This document shows positions 7,041-14,515 of a stretch of 64,000 bases of DNA, piece after piece. The notes under the pieces are model-generated. The model worked only from the letters and a program-made list of their open reading frames with translations. It made no database searches and was not told the origin of the DNA. Position 1 is the stretch's first letter. Every line of letters starts with the position of its first letter. The DNA comes from Chromatiaceae bacterium (GTDB taxonomy: Bacteria; Pseudomonadota; Gammaproteobacteria; Chromatiales; Chromatiaceae), in the NCBI GenBank assembly GCA_024235215.1, contig JACKMU010000004.1, positions 344,914-408,913 on the forward strand. Direction: 5' to 3'. The translations under genes and the position numbers were made by a program.

Positions 7041-7835
7041 ATGGGGGGAGCGAGGTTGAGCACACAGGAACTGGATCCATCACAGTTGGCGCAGACCCCG
7101 GTTCGGTCTGATCAAACCCAAGTCGAAAACCTGCCGGGCGTCTTGCGCGGTGTGATAACCCTCACACTCGAAACACGTCAGGCGCAGCGCATGGTCAAAG
7201 GACGACCGGGTTCGCCGGACAAGCCGTCCATCATCGGTCTGATTGGGTTCGCCAATCTGCTGCGTGCCATCTGGCATGGCGCGAGGACAGATGACCCTTA
7301 CGCGGATTGGTGGTTGCTTAAGGTGCACGCTGCGCTCGATCAGGCTGACCAGGCACTGCGAGAGCAACTTGAAGCCGTTGAGTTCAGCCTCACTGCAATC
7401 GAGGCGATCAGTGTCGCACCGGGGAGATCCGTCCGGCCGGTGCGCACGCTGCTGCGGTTCAGCAATCCTTACGCCTATCGTGGTGCGCAGTTGGTCGCCA
7501 AGTACGATCGACTGGTTCGTACGGTCCTGACTGCCCAGCACATTGGTGTCATGACCCGTGACGAATCGGAACGTCTGCTCGCCGCAAGCGCGCGGCAACT
7601 GCGCCATGCTTTCCTGAGTCCGATGGGGTACCGACTGACCGGTATAACCCGCTCGGAATTGTTGCAGGGAACTGCCAAACAAGCTCAGGCACAGGCGAGT
7701 ATGGGTGAGGTGCCTGCGGAGATCCTCAGTGGTGAGCTGCGTGCACCGCACGCGCCTGTACGCTCCATTCCAGCCTCGAAATTGGCGCAGCACGTGAAGC
7801 TGCAACCGCAACCTGCGAAAGCTGATTCGCCCTGA
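7041..7835 (+). CDS. PFL_4669-family ICE protein (TIGR03761)
   Basis: A 264-residue protein of the PFL_4669 family, a hallmark of PFGI-1-type ICEs, function unknown. Recognisable parts are the segment L-E-T-R-Q-A-Q-R-M-V-K-G-R, I-I-G-L-I-G-F-A-N-L-L-R-A-I-W and D-D-P-Y-A-D-W-W-L-L in the first half, and F-S-N-P-Y-A-Y-R-G-A-Q-L-V in the centre. No membrane segment or nucleotide-binding motif is seen. The start is ambiguous: ATG 7041 gives the full length, but the in-frame TTG at 7056 has a strong G-rich Shine-Dalgarno (the GGGGGGAG within 7043-7050) at a good distance. It lies 200 bp downstream of the replication protein, past the palindrome. Confidence 0.8.
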   Translation: MGGARLSTQELDPSQLAQTPVRSDQTQVENLPGVLRGVITLTLETRQAQRMVKGRPGSPDKPSIIGLIGFANLLRAIWHGARTDDPYADWWLLKVHAALDQADQALREQLEAVEFSLTAIEAISVAPGRSVRPVRTLLRFSNPYAYRGAQLVAKYDRLVRTVLTAQHIGVMTRDESERLLAASARQLRHAFLSPMGYRLTGITRSELLQGTAKQAQAQASMGEVPAEILSGELRAPHAPVRSIPASKLAQHVKLQPQPAKADSP

Positions 7836-7931
7836 CATAAAAAACGACAACACCATTGGCATTCGATTATTGCTGCTTTCTTCCACCGCTGTTTCCAGAA
7901 TCAGGCCAGCATTAAACGACTGGGAGTAGAT

Positions 7932-8327
7932 GTGTCGAAAACTCAGACTGCCGTTGCGGGACAACGGGTCAGTGTGCAGCTGGATCCTGGCATGCTGGTC
8001 GAGGATTTGATCCTGCAGCGCTTTCAATCGTTGTCCAAGCGTCGGCAACCGGAGTGGATCCGGTCTTTGCTGGTCCAGGGGTTTCTGGCCGAGAGCCGGT
8101 TGATACGTCAGCTGAAAGGAGCGGCATCACAAACCCAGGTCGTATCAGGCCGAGTGAAGCAGTCACGTGGGTCGGGATTCGACTTCCGCGACTGGATCGG
8201 TAGGTCGGCAAAGCTGAATCCGGTAGCGAGTTTTACCGCCGAAACTTTAAAAGAGGATCCACCGTATTGTGTGCAGAAAATCAACTCCACCAAGCCCTTT
8301 GCGCACCTGCGCAAAGTGGTGGGGTAA
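7932..8327 (+). CDS. RHH-like small protein upstream of ParM; possible ParR/StbB-type adaptor
   Basis: A 131-residue protein from GTG 7932. The first 60 residues fit a ribbon-helix-helix layout: a strand R-V-S-V-Q-L-D, then two helices around L-V-E-D-L-I-L-Q-R-F and W-I-R-S-L-L-V-Q-G-F. The rest is basic and loosely ordered. It lies 28 bp upstream of the ParM/StbA actin gene. In plasmids the gene paired with a ParM-type filament encodes the DNA-binding adaptor; there it is usually downstream, here it is upstream. Function as the adaptor is inferred from context only. The next feature upstream is a 96-bp gap without a gene. Confidence 0.6.
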   Translation: MSKTQTAVAGQRVSVQLDPGMLVEDLILQRFQSLSKRRQPEWIRSLLVQGFLAESRLIRQLKGAASQTQVVSGRVKQSRGSGFDFRDWIGRSAKLNPVASFTAETLKEDPPYCVQKINSTKPFAHLRKVVG

Positions 8328-8355
8328 CAGATCCGATTGAACCGAGGAGACCTAA

Positions 8356-9375
8356 GTGTCCGATGAGCAGATGAATCCCATTAACGTCGGTCTGGATGAT
8401 GGCTACGCTTATACCAAGCTGGCACTGCCGGATGGTCGCCTGATCGCGATTCCCTCCCGCGCCCGATTGGGGAGAGCCAAAGTCACCTGGATCGATGATG
8501 CCAAACAGCAGATCTTTGAATACGAAACCGATGCGCAGTGCTTTGCCGTAGGTGAGGTGGATGGTGAGCCGACCTATTTCGACGCCTATCCCTTCTCGGG
8601 CCTGAACCGCTCCATTGTGCAGCATGCATTACAGCAAGCGGGACTCGGGGGTCATTCGGTGCATGCGGTCTCCGGCCTGCCGGTGAGTAGCTTCTATCTC
8701 AAGGATGGCAGCCAGAGAGAGGAGACCCTGAGCAAAAAGCGCGACAGCCTCAAACGAGCGGTGCAGCCGATCGACGGCCGTCTTTCCGCAGCCATCGCCT
8801 TCCATGACGTCATCCCCGAGGCACTCGCCGCCTGGTACGACCATGTCATCACCGAATCCGATGCCGGTGTGCAGTTGGAGTCTGAACGGCTTCACGCACC
8901 GGTGGCGGTGGTCGACATCGGCGGGCGCACGACCGATTACGTCGTGGTGACCGACCAGGCGGTGCAGCATGGTTCGTCGGGTTCGCTGCGCTGCGGATTG
9001 TTGGATATGAAACAGGAAGTGACCGAGGGCATTCGCGCCCGCTTCGACCTGGAAGAGGTCAGCGAACGTGTCGTCGAGGCAGCGATACAGAAAGGCTCGG
9101 TACGGCTGTTCGGTAAAGACTGCGATGTATCGGACCTGATCAAAAACGCACAGCTTCAGCTGGTCGAGCGTCTGCATGCTGAAACCCAACGCCAGCTGGG
9201 ACGTGGGGCGGAACTCGAGCGCATTCTCTTCGTTGGGGGCGGTGCGGTCGCACTTGCTGCCCAGATACGGGATTGGTTTCCGAACCAGGCCGTCGCAGAG
9301 CACCCGGCCTTTGCCAATGCGCGCGGTATGCTGAAATACCTGCGCTATGTCTGCGAGACGCCTCGCGATGGCTGA
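8356..9375 (+). CDS. ParM/StbA-family plasmid-segregation actin
   Basis: A 339-residue actin-fold ATPase starting at GTG 8356, with a Shine-Dalgarno GAGGAGA 7-12 nt upstream. Actin/Hsp70 motifs are visible: phosphate-1 N-V-G-L-D-D-G-Y-A-Y-T-K at the N-terminus, phosphate-2 V-V-D-I-G-G-R-T-T-D-Y at about 190, and the adenosine motif I-L-F-V-G-G-G-A at about 293. Proteins of this family form ATP-driven filaments that move low-copy plasmids apart. In an ICE it would stabilise the excised circular form. It is probably co-transcribed with the RHH-like gene. This is a second segregation-type gene besides parB. Confidence 0.85.
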   Translation: MSDEQMNPINVGLDDGYAYTKLALPDGRLIAIPSRARLGRAKVTWIDDAKQQIFEYETDAQCFAVGEVDGEPTYFDAYPFSGLNRSIVQHALQQAGLGGHSVHAVSGLPVSSFYLKDGSQREETLSKKRDSLKRAVQPIDGRLSAAIAFHDVIPEALAAWYDHVITESDAGVQLESERLHAPVAVVDIGGRTTDYVVVTDQAVQHGSSGSLRCGLLDMKQEVTEGIRARFDLEEVSERVVEAAIQKGSVRLFGKDCDVSDLIKNAQLQLVERLHAETQRQLGRGAELERILFVGGGAVALAAQIRDWFPNQAVAEHPAFANARGMLKYLRYVCETPRDG

Positions 9376-9530
9376 TCGTTTTGAGAGTTTCGAACCGGTT
9401 TTATCCGTCGTCACTGCGGACTCAGTGGCAAAGCAGGCACCTTCGGACCGTGTAACAGGTGCAACGACTGTCTGTTACAGATGGTTGTCGGTCCATCTTC
9501 TGGGAGCATACCTGCTCTCGGATTTACTCA

Positions 9531-9558
9531 CCCTGCCGGGGAAGCCTTCCCGCCAGGG
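9531..9558 (+). promoter_or_regulatory. Leader hairpin 1, upstream of STY4534-family gene
   Basis: CCCTG/CAGGG outer stem, a C-C mismatch, then a 6-bp GC-rich inner stem with a 4-nt loop. It lies 42 nt upstream of the ATG at 9601. Hairpins of matching shape precede the next two genes (10044-10070 and 10639-10671). Confidence 0.5.
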
Positions 9559-9600
9559 ATGCGCTCTCTCCGGATCTCTGACTTGTTGAAGGAGAAAGCC

Positions 9601-9999
9601 ATGTCCAATCCAGATAGTGTCAAATACTATGATCTTCACACCACCGGTCTCGGTTATCTGAACCGGGTCAGGGAGGTGACGCCGAAAGAGGGGAAACCTT
9701 TTTTGGCCGTCTCCATTGCTGCGCTTCGGGGCAGCGTCGACGACGTCCGTTACACCCATGTCGAGTGTCGCGTGTCCGGCCAGCAGGCGCAGAAACTGAT
9801 GCGTCAGCTCAAACCGGCCGTCGAGGGCAGACTCAAGGTGCTCGTGGGATTCACGCTCAGCGATCTGTTTGCTGAGCCCTTCACCTTCAAGAGCGGCGAC
9901 AAGGCCGGCGAAACAGGTGTCAGTCTCAAGGCCCGTCTGCTTCGCATCAGTTGGGCGAAGGTGGATGGTCAACCGTTCTACACCGAGCAAGCCGCTTAA
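9601..9999 (+). CDS. STY4534-family ICE replication protein (DUF3577)
   Basis: A 132-residue protein starting at ATG 9601 with a good Shine-Dalgarno (AAGGAGA ending about 7 nt upstream). The sequence is typical of the STY4534/DUF3577 family: K-Y-Y-D-L-H-T-T-G-L-G-Y-L-N-R-V-R-E-V near the start, F-L-A-V-S-I-A-A-L-R-G, and Y-T-H-V-E-C-R-V-S-G. It resembles single-strand-binding-like OB proteins in its beta-rich pattern, but that is my inference. Relatives sit in the replication/maintenance region of SPI-7-type islands. The frame is open upstream to 9481; that extension runs through the leader hairpin and is unlikely to be translated. Confidence 0.82.
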   Translation: MSNPDSVKYYDLHTTGLGYLNRVREVTPKEGKPFLAVSIAALRGSVDDVRYTHVECRVSGQQAQKLMRQLKPAVEGRLKVLVGFTLSDLFAEPFTFKSGDKAGETGVSLKARLLRISWAKVDGQPFYTEQAA

Positions 10000-10009
10000 T
10001 GTCACACAA

Positions 10010-10034
10010 GACCGGATGATCCACTCATCCGGTC
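10010..10034 (+). terminator. 10-bp GC-rich hairpin after the STY4534-family gene
   Basis: GACCGGATGA (10010-10019) pairs perfectly with TCATCCGGTC (10025-10034) around a 5-nt loop, starting 11 nt after the stop codon. No T-run follows, so termination may be partial or the hairpin may protect the transcript from 3' decay. Confidence 0.45.
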
Positions 10035-10043
10035 TCACTTCCA

Positions 10044-10070
10044 CCCATCGGGGAGCCACTTCCCGACGGG
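10044..10070 (+). promoter_or_regulatory. Leader hairpin 2, upstream of the RadC-like gene
   Basis: Outer CCC/GGG, an A-C mismatch, then a 7-bp inner stem (one G-T pair) closing a 5-nt loop GCCAC. It lies 33 nt upstream of the ATG at 10104. It matches the shape of the hairpins before 9601 and 10713. Confidence 0.5.
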
Positions 10071-10103
10071 GCAGGTCTCCCCATCTTTGTAAGGAGACTT
10101 GTC

Positions 10104-10619
10104 ATGTCCTATCGGATCTCAACGGATGTTTGCGAACGCGAAGACCGGTTCGCCGATCTGAAACCTTCGCTACTCAGTGCAGAGGAGAAGCAATCCCTGG
10201 TGACCTTGGCCCTGGATATTTTGAAACAACGCCATCGCGCGGGTCGGGTGCTCAGTAGTCCGAACGATACTCGGGCCTATCTGCAGCTGAAGCTCGCCGA
10301 TCGCAAGGCGGAGATGTTTGGATGCCTTTTTCTGACTAATCGTCATCGCATCATCGAGGTGGCCGAGCTTTTTCAGGGCACTATCGATGGTGCATCGGTT
10401 CATCCGCGCGTCGTCGTACAAAAGGCGTTGGAGGTCAATGCGGCCGCCGTCGTTTTTTTTCACAACCATCCTTCTCAAGTCGCCGAACCCAGTCACGCGG
10501 ACGAGGCGATTACCCGAAGGCTAAAAGATGCACTCGCACTGGTTGATGTACGCGTCCTCGATCATTTCGTGGTCGCGGCCGGTGAAACGTTCTCGTTTGC
10601 CGAATCGGGACGTATCTGA
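10104..10619 (+). CDS. RadC-like JAB-domain protein lacking the usual glutamate
   Basis: A 171-residue member of the RadC/JAB metalloprotein family, common on ICEs and named for DNA repair although its function is unsettled. The metal-site signature is visible: H120-x-H122-x7-S130-x2-D133 (H-N-H-P-S-Q...P-S-H-A-D), followed by the usual D-H-F-V-V-A strand. In most relatives the upstream box reads H-P-R-E; here it reads H-P-R-V, so the probable catalytic Glu is Val103. The N-S-G-type Gly after P-S is Gln. It starts at ATG 10104 after AAGGAGA. It lacks the N-terminal helix-hairpin-helix of chromosomal RadC, as mobile-element versions do. Confidence 0.87.
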   Translation: MSYRISTDVCEREDRFADLKPSLLSAEEKQSLVTLALDILKQRHRAGRVLSSPNDTRAYLQLKLADRKAEMFGCLFLTNRHRIIEVAELFQGTIDGASVHPRVVVQKALEVNAAAVVFFHNHPSQVAEPSHADEAITRRLKDALALVDVRVLDHFVVAAGETFSFAESGRI

Positions 10620-10638
10620 AAGTCCTGTTGTTTAAACA

Positions 10639-10671
10639 CCCTGCCGGGAGAGCATCTTCTTTCCCGGTGGG
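10639..10671 (+). promoter_or_regulatory. Leader hairpin 3, upstream of the DUF6573 gene
   Basis: CCGGGA (10644-10649) pairs with TCCCGG (10662-10667), with weaker outer pairs including CC/GG and wobbles, around a loop of about 10-12 nt. It lies about 40 nt upstream of ATG 10713 and 20 nt after the RadC-like stop. Confidence 0.45.
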
Positions 10672-10712
10672 TGGAGGTGCGACCTGGCCTTATTCCATAC
10701 AAGGAGAGCACG

Positions 10713-11141
10713 ATGTCAAATCAAACCATCAAGCCGGTAGAACATCCATTCTTCGGTGAAGTCATTTCAACTTACACCCGCGCACAGGCCATCGACGATG
10801 GCGTGCTGATCGATGCGGGTCCGATGGCAAAGGAGGCCGGTTTCAAGTGGCCAGTGGCATTGACCGCTGCTGTCTGGAGTGATTGTGTCGCATGGTCCGA
10901 TGCCGACAGCGAAGCACAGGTCTACCAGGATCAATCCGGAAGACTCTATGATGTACTGTTCATGGCAGCCTTCGCCATCAAGACAAGTACCGGTACCGGA
11001 GATCGGCTGTTGTATGAACTCTACCGGGTTCCCCGGGATGGCTTTTCAACCAAGCCCAATTTGGTGACGCTGAAACTGATCGTCGGACCTGGTGATGATG
11101 GTCGTCCGGTCATGACGGTGATGTTGCCTGGAGAAGACTAA
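10713..11141 (+). CDS. DUF6573-family ICE protein
   Basis: A 142-residue protein from ATG 10713 with AAGGAGAG 5-12 nt upstream. It matches the small family annotated as DUF6573 in ICEs and plasmids: I-S-T-Y-T-R-A-Q-A-I-D-D-G-V-L-I-D, A-G-F-K-W-P-V-A-L-T, and a D-V-L-F-M-A-A-F-A-I segment. The repeated pattern suggests a compact cytoplasmic fold with no known activity. It is the last forward gene of the maintenance block; the next three genes are on the other strand. The codons upstream to 10671 are in frame but lie within the leader. Confidence 0.72.
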   Translation: MSNQTIKPVEHPFFGEVISTYTRAQAIDDGVLIDAGPMAKEAGFKWPVALTAAVWSDCVAWSDADSEAQVYQDQSGRLYDVLFMAAFAIKTSTGTGDRLLYELYRVPRDGFSTKPNLVTLKLIVGPGDDGRPVMTVMLPGED

Positions 11142-11347
11142 TCATCGCCGGAATGTTCCGGTATCTTACCCCTCGCCGCTGGGTTAAAGCGGCATCCAAT
11201 CCTGGGTGCGAACATCTGAAGTTGGTAAAGTCAGAAAGTGATAACTGCCAATATGAAATTCTGCGATAAACTCCCTTCGAATGATCTATCTGCCAACGTC
11301 TATGTTCAACGGCACTGATTAAGTCAGTACGCAGCTGAAGCCACTTA

Positions 11348-11995
11348 TCAGGGTTGACTGATTGGTGGCCTGTAACTGACTTTCTCGTTCTCCACAACAA
11401 TCAAGTCGCGTTTTTTCATCTGCCCGATAATGTCTGTGAGTTCTGTTTCGGTAAGCGTTTTCGAAAACAGCGAGTTGATCGTGTTTCCGAGCGTTTTTAC
11501 CTTTCGGGGTCGTGCATGCCCGCGTGCAGCAAGACTTTTCACAATGGCTTCAATTTTTTCCTCGATAGAGGTGGCAGTCGATATCCGTAACAAGGGTATC
11601 TCGGCAAGATCCTTTTCACGCTGGGCAAAAATTTTCTTTTCTTTGAGATGCTTGATCAGTGGATCAAATCCGGTGTCTTTAGAGATGATGTGAATATAGG
11701 CATTCGGGTCTCTCTCTGAGATCTGCCCAATGTAGAACGCGATATGGAAATCGAGTGCATTCCGGCCATTACCGCCTATTTTTACATACTCTGCATTGTT
11801 GCCTAATGTTTGCAACGCTGAGGCAAGCTCAAAAGAAATTTTTGCCTGATTCGCACCAACGAATACGATCACTTTGAACTCGTGGCCGTTGAGTATCGCC
11901 AGGTTTTTTGGCTGAACATTTTCGAAATCTATGAGGACGTAGTTGTTCTTCAAGTCATCATCCCTGTTTTTCAATATAAGCCGTAACCGGTGCAT
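11348..11995 (-). CDS. NYN/PIN-like nuclease-domain protein
   Basis: A protein of about 200-215 residues. The N-terminal domain (Y-V-L-I-D-F-E-N-V-Q, then V-G-A-N-Q-A-K-I, H-I-I-S-K-D-T-G-F-D-P-L-I-K-H-L) is a PIN-like/NYN domain with acidic residues in the expected places (Asp and Glu of the D-F-E-N box, Asp of S-K-D-T-G-F-D). NYN proteins are usually metal-dependent RNases. The C-terminal 60 residues contain a helical part ending in a short wing (L-I-V-V-E-N-E-K-V-S-Y). The ATG at 11995 gives 215 residues; similarity to relatives begins nearer the TTG at 11950. This family is frequent as ICE cargo and may be a stand-alone stress or defence nuclease. Confidence 0.75.
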   Translation of the reverse strand: MHRLRLILKNRDDDLKNNYVLIDFENVQPKNLAILNGHEFKVIVFVGANQAKISFELASALQTLGNNAEYVKIGGNGRNALDFHIAFYIGQISERDPNAYIHIISKDTGFDPLIKHLKEKKIFAQREKDLAEIPLLRISTATSIEEKIEAIVKSLAARGHARPRKVKTLGNTINSLFSKTLTETELTDIIGQMKKRDLIVVENEKVSYRPPISQP

Positions 11996-12042
11996 CTGTA
12001 GGGAGTATTGCGAACCAAATATGCGTCCGTGTTGACGGCATA

Positions 12043-12474
12043 TTAAATGGGGTCATCAGTTGGTCCCACCCAGAAGAAGGGATTGTATGCAACCTCCCAA
12101 AGATGTCCGTCGGGATCTTTAAAGTAACCGCTGTACCCACCCCAGAATACCTTCTGTGGTTTCTTGACCAAGGTGGCTCCTGCTTTGACTGCCTGAGCGA
12201 CAACCTCGTCGACCTCTATTTCAGAATGGACATTGTGAGCAAGCGCAAAGGATTCAAATCCATGTCCCTCAGCAGGGACTGTGGCGTCTTCGGCCAATGC
12301 CTCTCGACCGTATAATCCCAGCCAAGTCCCATTGAGCGTGAAAAATGCGACCTCAGGAGGGGATTCCATTCGAGGGAAACCGAGCCCTTTTTCATAGAAC
12401 TCTACAGCCGTGGCCAAGTCACGAACGCCAAGAGTGATCATACTGATACGCGGCTTCATTTTTCGATTGTCCAT
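12043..12474 (-). CDS. VOC-superfamily (glyoxalase-like) protein
   Basis: A 143-residue protein with the paired beta-alpha-beta-beta-beta fold of the vicinal oxygen chelate superfamily: I-T-L-G-V-R-D-L-A-T-A-V-E-F-Y-E-K-G-L-G at the N-terminus and Y-F-K-D-P-D-G-H-L-W-E-V at the C-terminus, the last Glu being a standard metal ligand. Relatives act on glutathione adducts, dioxygenase substrates or antibiotics, and the substrate here cannot be told. It is separated by 47 bp from the NYN gene and 110 bp from dinB, all on the reverse strand. Likely cargo of the ICE. Confidence 0.85.
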   Translation of the reverse strand: MDNRKMKPRISMITLGVRDLATAVEFYEKGLGFPRMESPPEVAFFTLNGTWLGLYGREALAEDATVPAEGHGFESFALAHNVHSEIEVDEVVAQAVKAGATLVKKPQKVFWGGYSGYFKDPDGHLWEVAYNPFFWVGPTDDPI

Positions 12475-12584
12475 GTTCGCGTGGCCATACTGAAAATAGG
12501 CAACTTACCCGAGATCATTGCAAAGCATTCTCCCACGCCTTTATAACCAGCAGCAACGGATCGACGTAGTAGGCAACAGAGTCC

Positions 12585-13796
12585 TCACTTCGGCTTGTGT
12601 TTGTCTGTCTTGGTGGCACATCCCAACTGCAACTTTCCCTTCCCGAATCGATCCGCAACACGGTCGAGGGTCTCCAGCAGGCGATCGTCTTTCTCCCTTT
12701 TTTGCGGTCGCTCGAAGAGGTCTGCCTGTGCAGGCTCGGAGTCGGGCTGCTGCCAGTCGCTGATACCCACGCCGATGAGCCGTACCGGCTTGCGCGGCAG
12801 TTTGCCATGCTGGAACAGCGTCCACGCCTCTCTGAGGATCACCCGCTCGTCATGGGTTGGAACGGCGAGTTTGTGCTGACGGGTGTGGGTCTCGAAGCCG
12901 GCAAAGCGGATCTTCAGTGTCACGACCGAACCGGAGAGTTGCTCCCTGCGTGCCGTTGCGGCGACCTCGGCGGCCAGTCCATGCAGGACTGCATGCAGGG
13001 TCTCCTGGTCCTGCACGTCCTCCTCGAACGTGGTCTCCTTGGAGATGCTTTTTCGACCCCGGCCGGGTACCACCTCTGTCGAGGCGATGCCAAGTGCCTG
13101 CGCGTGAAAGTTGGCCGCGGCCCGCTTCCCCAACTGCTCCTCCAGGTAACTCAGTGGCACAGAACGCAGCTGCGCTACGGTTTCGATCCCAAGGCGTGAG
13201 AAGATCTTCTGGGTCTGCCTACCCAGACCGCGCAGGGCCGACACCGGCATGGGCGCCAGGAACTTCAGCACCTGGTCCGGATGGACTACTGTCAGCCCGT
13301 CGGGCTTCCGGTATTCCGACCCAAGCTTTGAGATAAGCCGGTTCGGGCCTATTCCGACCGAGACGGTGAGCCTGGTACTCTCGAGGATGCGACGCTTGAT
13401 CTCCCGGCCAATGATCTCGGGTGGTCCGATCAGTTTCTCCAGCCCGGTCAGGTCCAGATAAGCCTCATCGACCGAGACGGGTTCGACGATAGGTGTGATC
13501 GTCTCCAGGATCTGAAATATCTCCCTTGACACACGGCTGTATCTCGCCATGTCCGGACGCAGATAGATCGCATTCGGACAGCGGCGGTAGGCCTCGGCAA
13601 TCGGCATAGCTGAGTGGATGCCGAACTTGCGGGCGGCATAGTTTGCCGCTGCCACCACACCGCGGTGGCCGGGCAGGGCGCCAACCACCAGGGGACGGTC
13701 ACGGTACTCCAGGTGGTCGCGTGCCTCGACGCTGGCGTAGAAGGCGTCCAGATCGGCATGTCCTACCCAGCGTTGTCTATCTGCAGGTTGTGTCAT
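12585..13796 (-). CDS. dinB: DNA polymerase IV (Y-family)
   Basis: A 403-residue Y-family translesion polymerase starting at ATG 13796; upstream in-frame codons reach 13844 but are not conserved. Visible motifs are H-A-D-L-D-A-F-Y-A-S-V-E (metal-binding Asp and steric-gate region) at about 12, A-A-N-Y-A-A-R-K-F-G-I, and S-V-D-E-A-Y-L-D (metal-binding D-E) at about 105. These are followed by V-S-V-G-I-G-P-N-R-L-I-S-K and a helix-hairpin-helix L-R-G-L-G. The little-finger domain follows. The C-terminus lacks an obvious Q-L-x-L-F clamp motif, ending in a basic tail. Such a mobile copy would give damage-induced mutagenesis or repair after transfer. Confidence 0.92.
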   Translation of the reverse strand: MTQPADRQRWVGHADLDAFYASVEARDHLEYRDRPLVVGALPGHRGVVAAANYAARKFGIHSAMPIAEAYRRCPNAIYLRPDMARYSRVSREIFQILETITPIVEPVSVDEAYLDLTGLEKLIGPPEIIGREIKRRILESTRLTVSVGIGPNRLISKLGSEYRKPDGLTVVHPDQVLKFLAPMPVSALRGLGRQTQKIFSRLGIETVAQLRSVPLSYLEEQLGKRAAANFHAQALGIASTEVVPGRGRKSISKETTFEEDVQDQETLHAVLHGLAAEVAATARREQLSGSVVTLKIRFAGFETHTRQHKLAVPTHDERVILREAWTLFQHGKLPRKPVRLIGVGISDWQQPDSEPAQADLFERPQKREKDDRLLETLDRVADRFGKGKLQLGCATKTDKHKPK

Positions 13797-14356
13797 GAGA
13801 AAGGATCGGCAAGTTGAGACTCGAGTGATATACAGTGCTCGCAATCATCCTAGCACTCGGCATCTCTTACGCGCAGGTCTTGGCGCTGTTTTTCAATCGG
13901 TATGATATTCGGAATCTACGCATGATCTGACCATGCCGCCATCGTCACTAGTAAGCGCAGCGGGTAGTGACGAGGGCGGCAATCCGAGAAACGACGCGGG
14001 TTTGCGGCCGATTTTCCGGATGACAGCGGGATGATCTGTTCTTACACTGCGCCCTCAGAACGACAGTAGTCGATGTTTTTATCCGTGGCCACTGCGTGTA
14101 CTAGTGGCAAATGCGCTGACCGGATCACTTGAAGCGCGGCAGTCTCCAACTGTTGATCCATCTTCCAACCCCAGCAGATCGCTCGATCTGCGTACCTTGC
14201 AAGCACCCGCTTGCACTCAACTTGACCAGCCATTCACGCATCACAAACAGCGAAAGCGGATTCGGTTGATTTTCCACAACCCGCGGGACTATCCCGCTCA
14301 CTTGAAAAGGAGGTGAAACCACCATCGAAATTAGCCCTTGATCGGGCATGTTGGAT
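13797..14356. other. Non-coding stretch between dinB and the structured-RNA candidate
   Basis: About 560 bases with no convincing gene. Short reverse frames at 14042-14233 and 14125-14349 have no ribosome-binding site, no domain-like pattern and overlap each other. The dinB promoter should lie in the first 100 bases. An AAGGAGGTG near 14307-14315 looks like a Shine-Dalgarno but is not followed by a useful open frame. Confidence 0.5.
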
Positions 14357-14384
14357 CGGCACGTGTTCTTACCCCACAGGGAAA

Positions 14385-14481
14385 GCCACGTGTGGCCTGA
14401 GACCAGGCCTGTTCAGGTCTAGGGAGTGGTGTCCCAGGACCGTACCGCTTAAGCGGATTCAGTCAGCCGAGGCTGCTGAAT
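14385..14481 (+). ncRNA. Candidate structured RNA with possible pseudoknot, upstream of a recombinase gene
   Basis: Several compact pairings occur in about 100 nt. GGCCT/AGGCC (14394-14398 with 14405-14409) closes a loop whose AGACC (14400-14404) can pair with GGTCT (14416-14420), forming a pseudoknot. GGGA/TCCC (14422-14425 with 14432-14435), CCGCTT/AAGCGG (14445-14456) and ATTCAG/CTGAAT (14457-14462 with 14476-14481) follow. An alternative GCCAC-GT-GTGGC at 14385-14396 competes with the first stem. It ends 35 nt before the recombinase start. RNA motifs upstream of integrase-type genes are known (for example the radC motif of Weinberg and colleagues), but I cannot confirm identity with one. 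Confidence 0.4.
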
Positions 14482-14515
14482 GGTCATAAACACTTAGCAG
14501 ATAGCAGATACACTG

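Noticed and set aside
8629..9414. 261-residue reverse frame opposite parM
   Set aside because: The forward frame carries actin motifs; the reverse one is rich in His/Arg/Gln and is a shadow.
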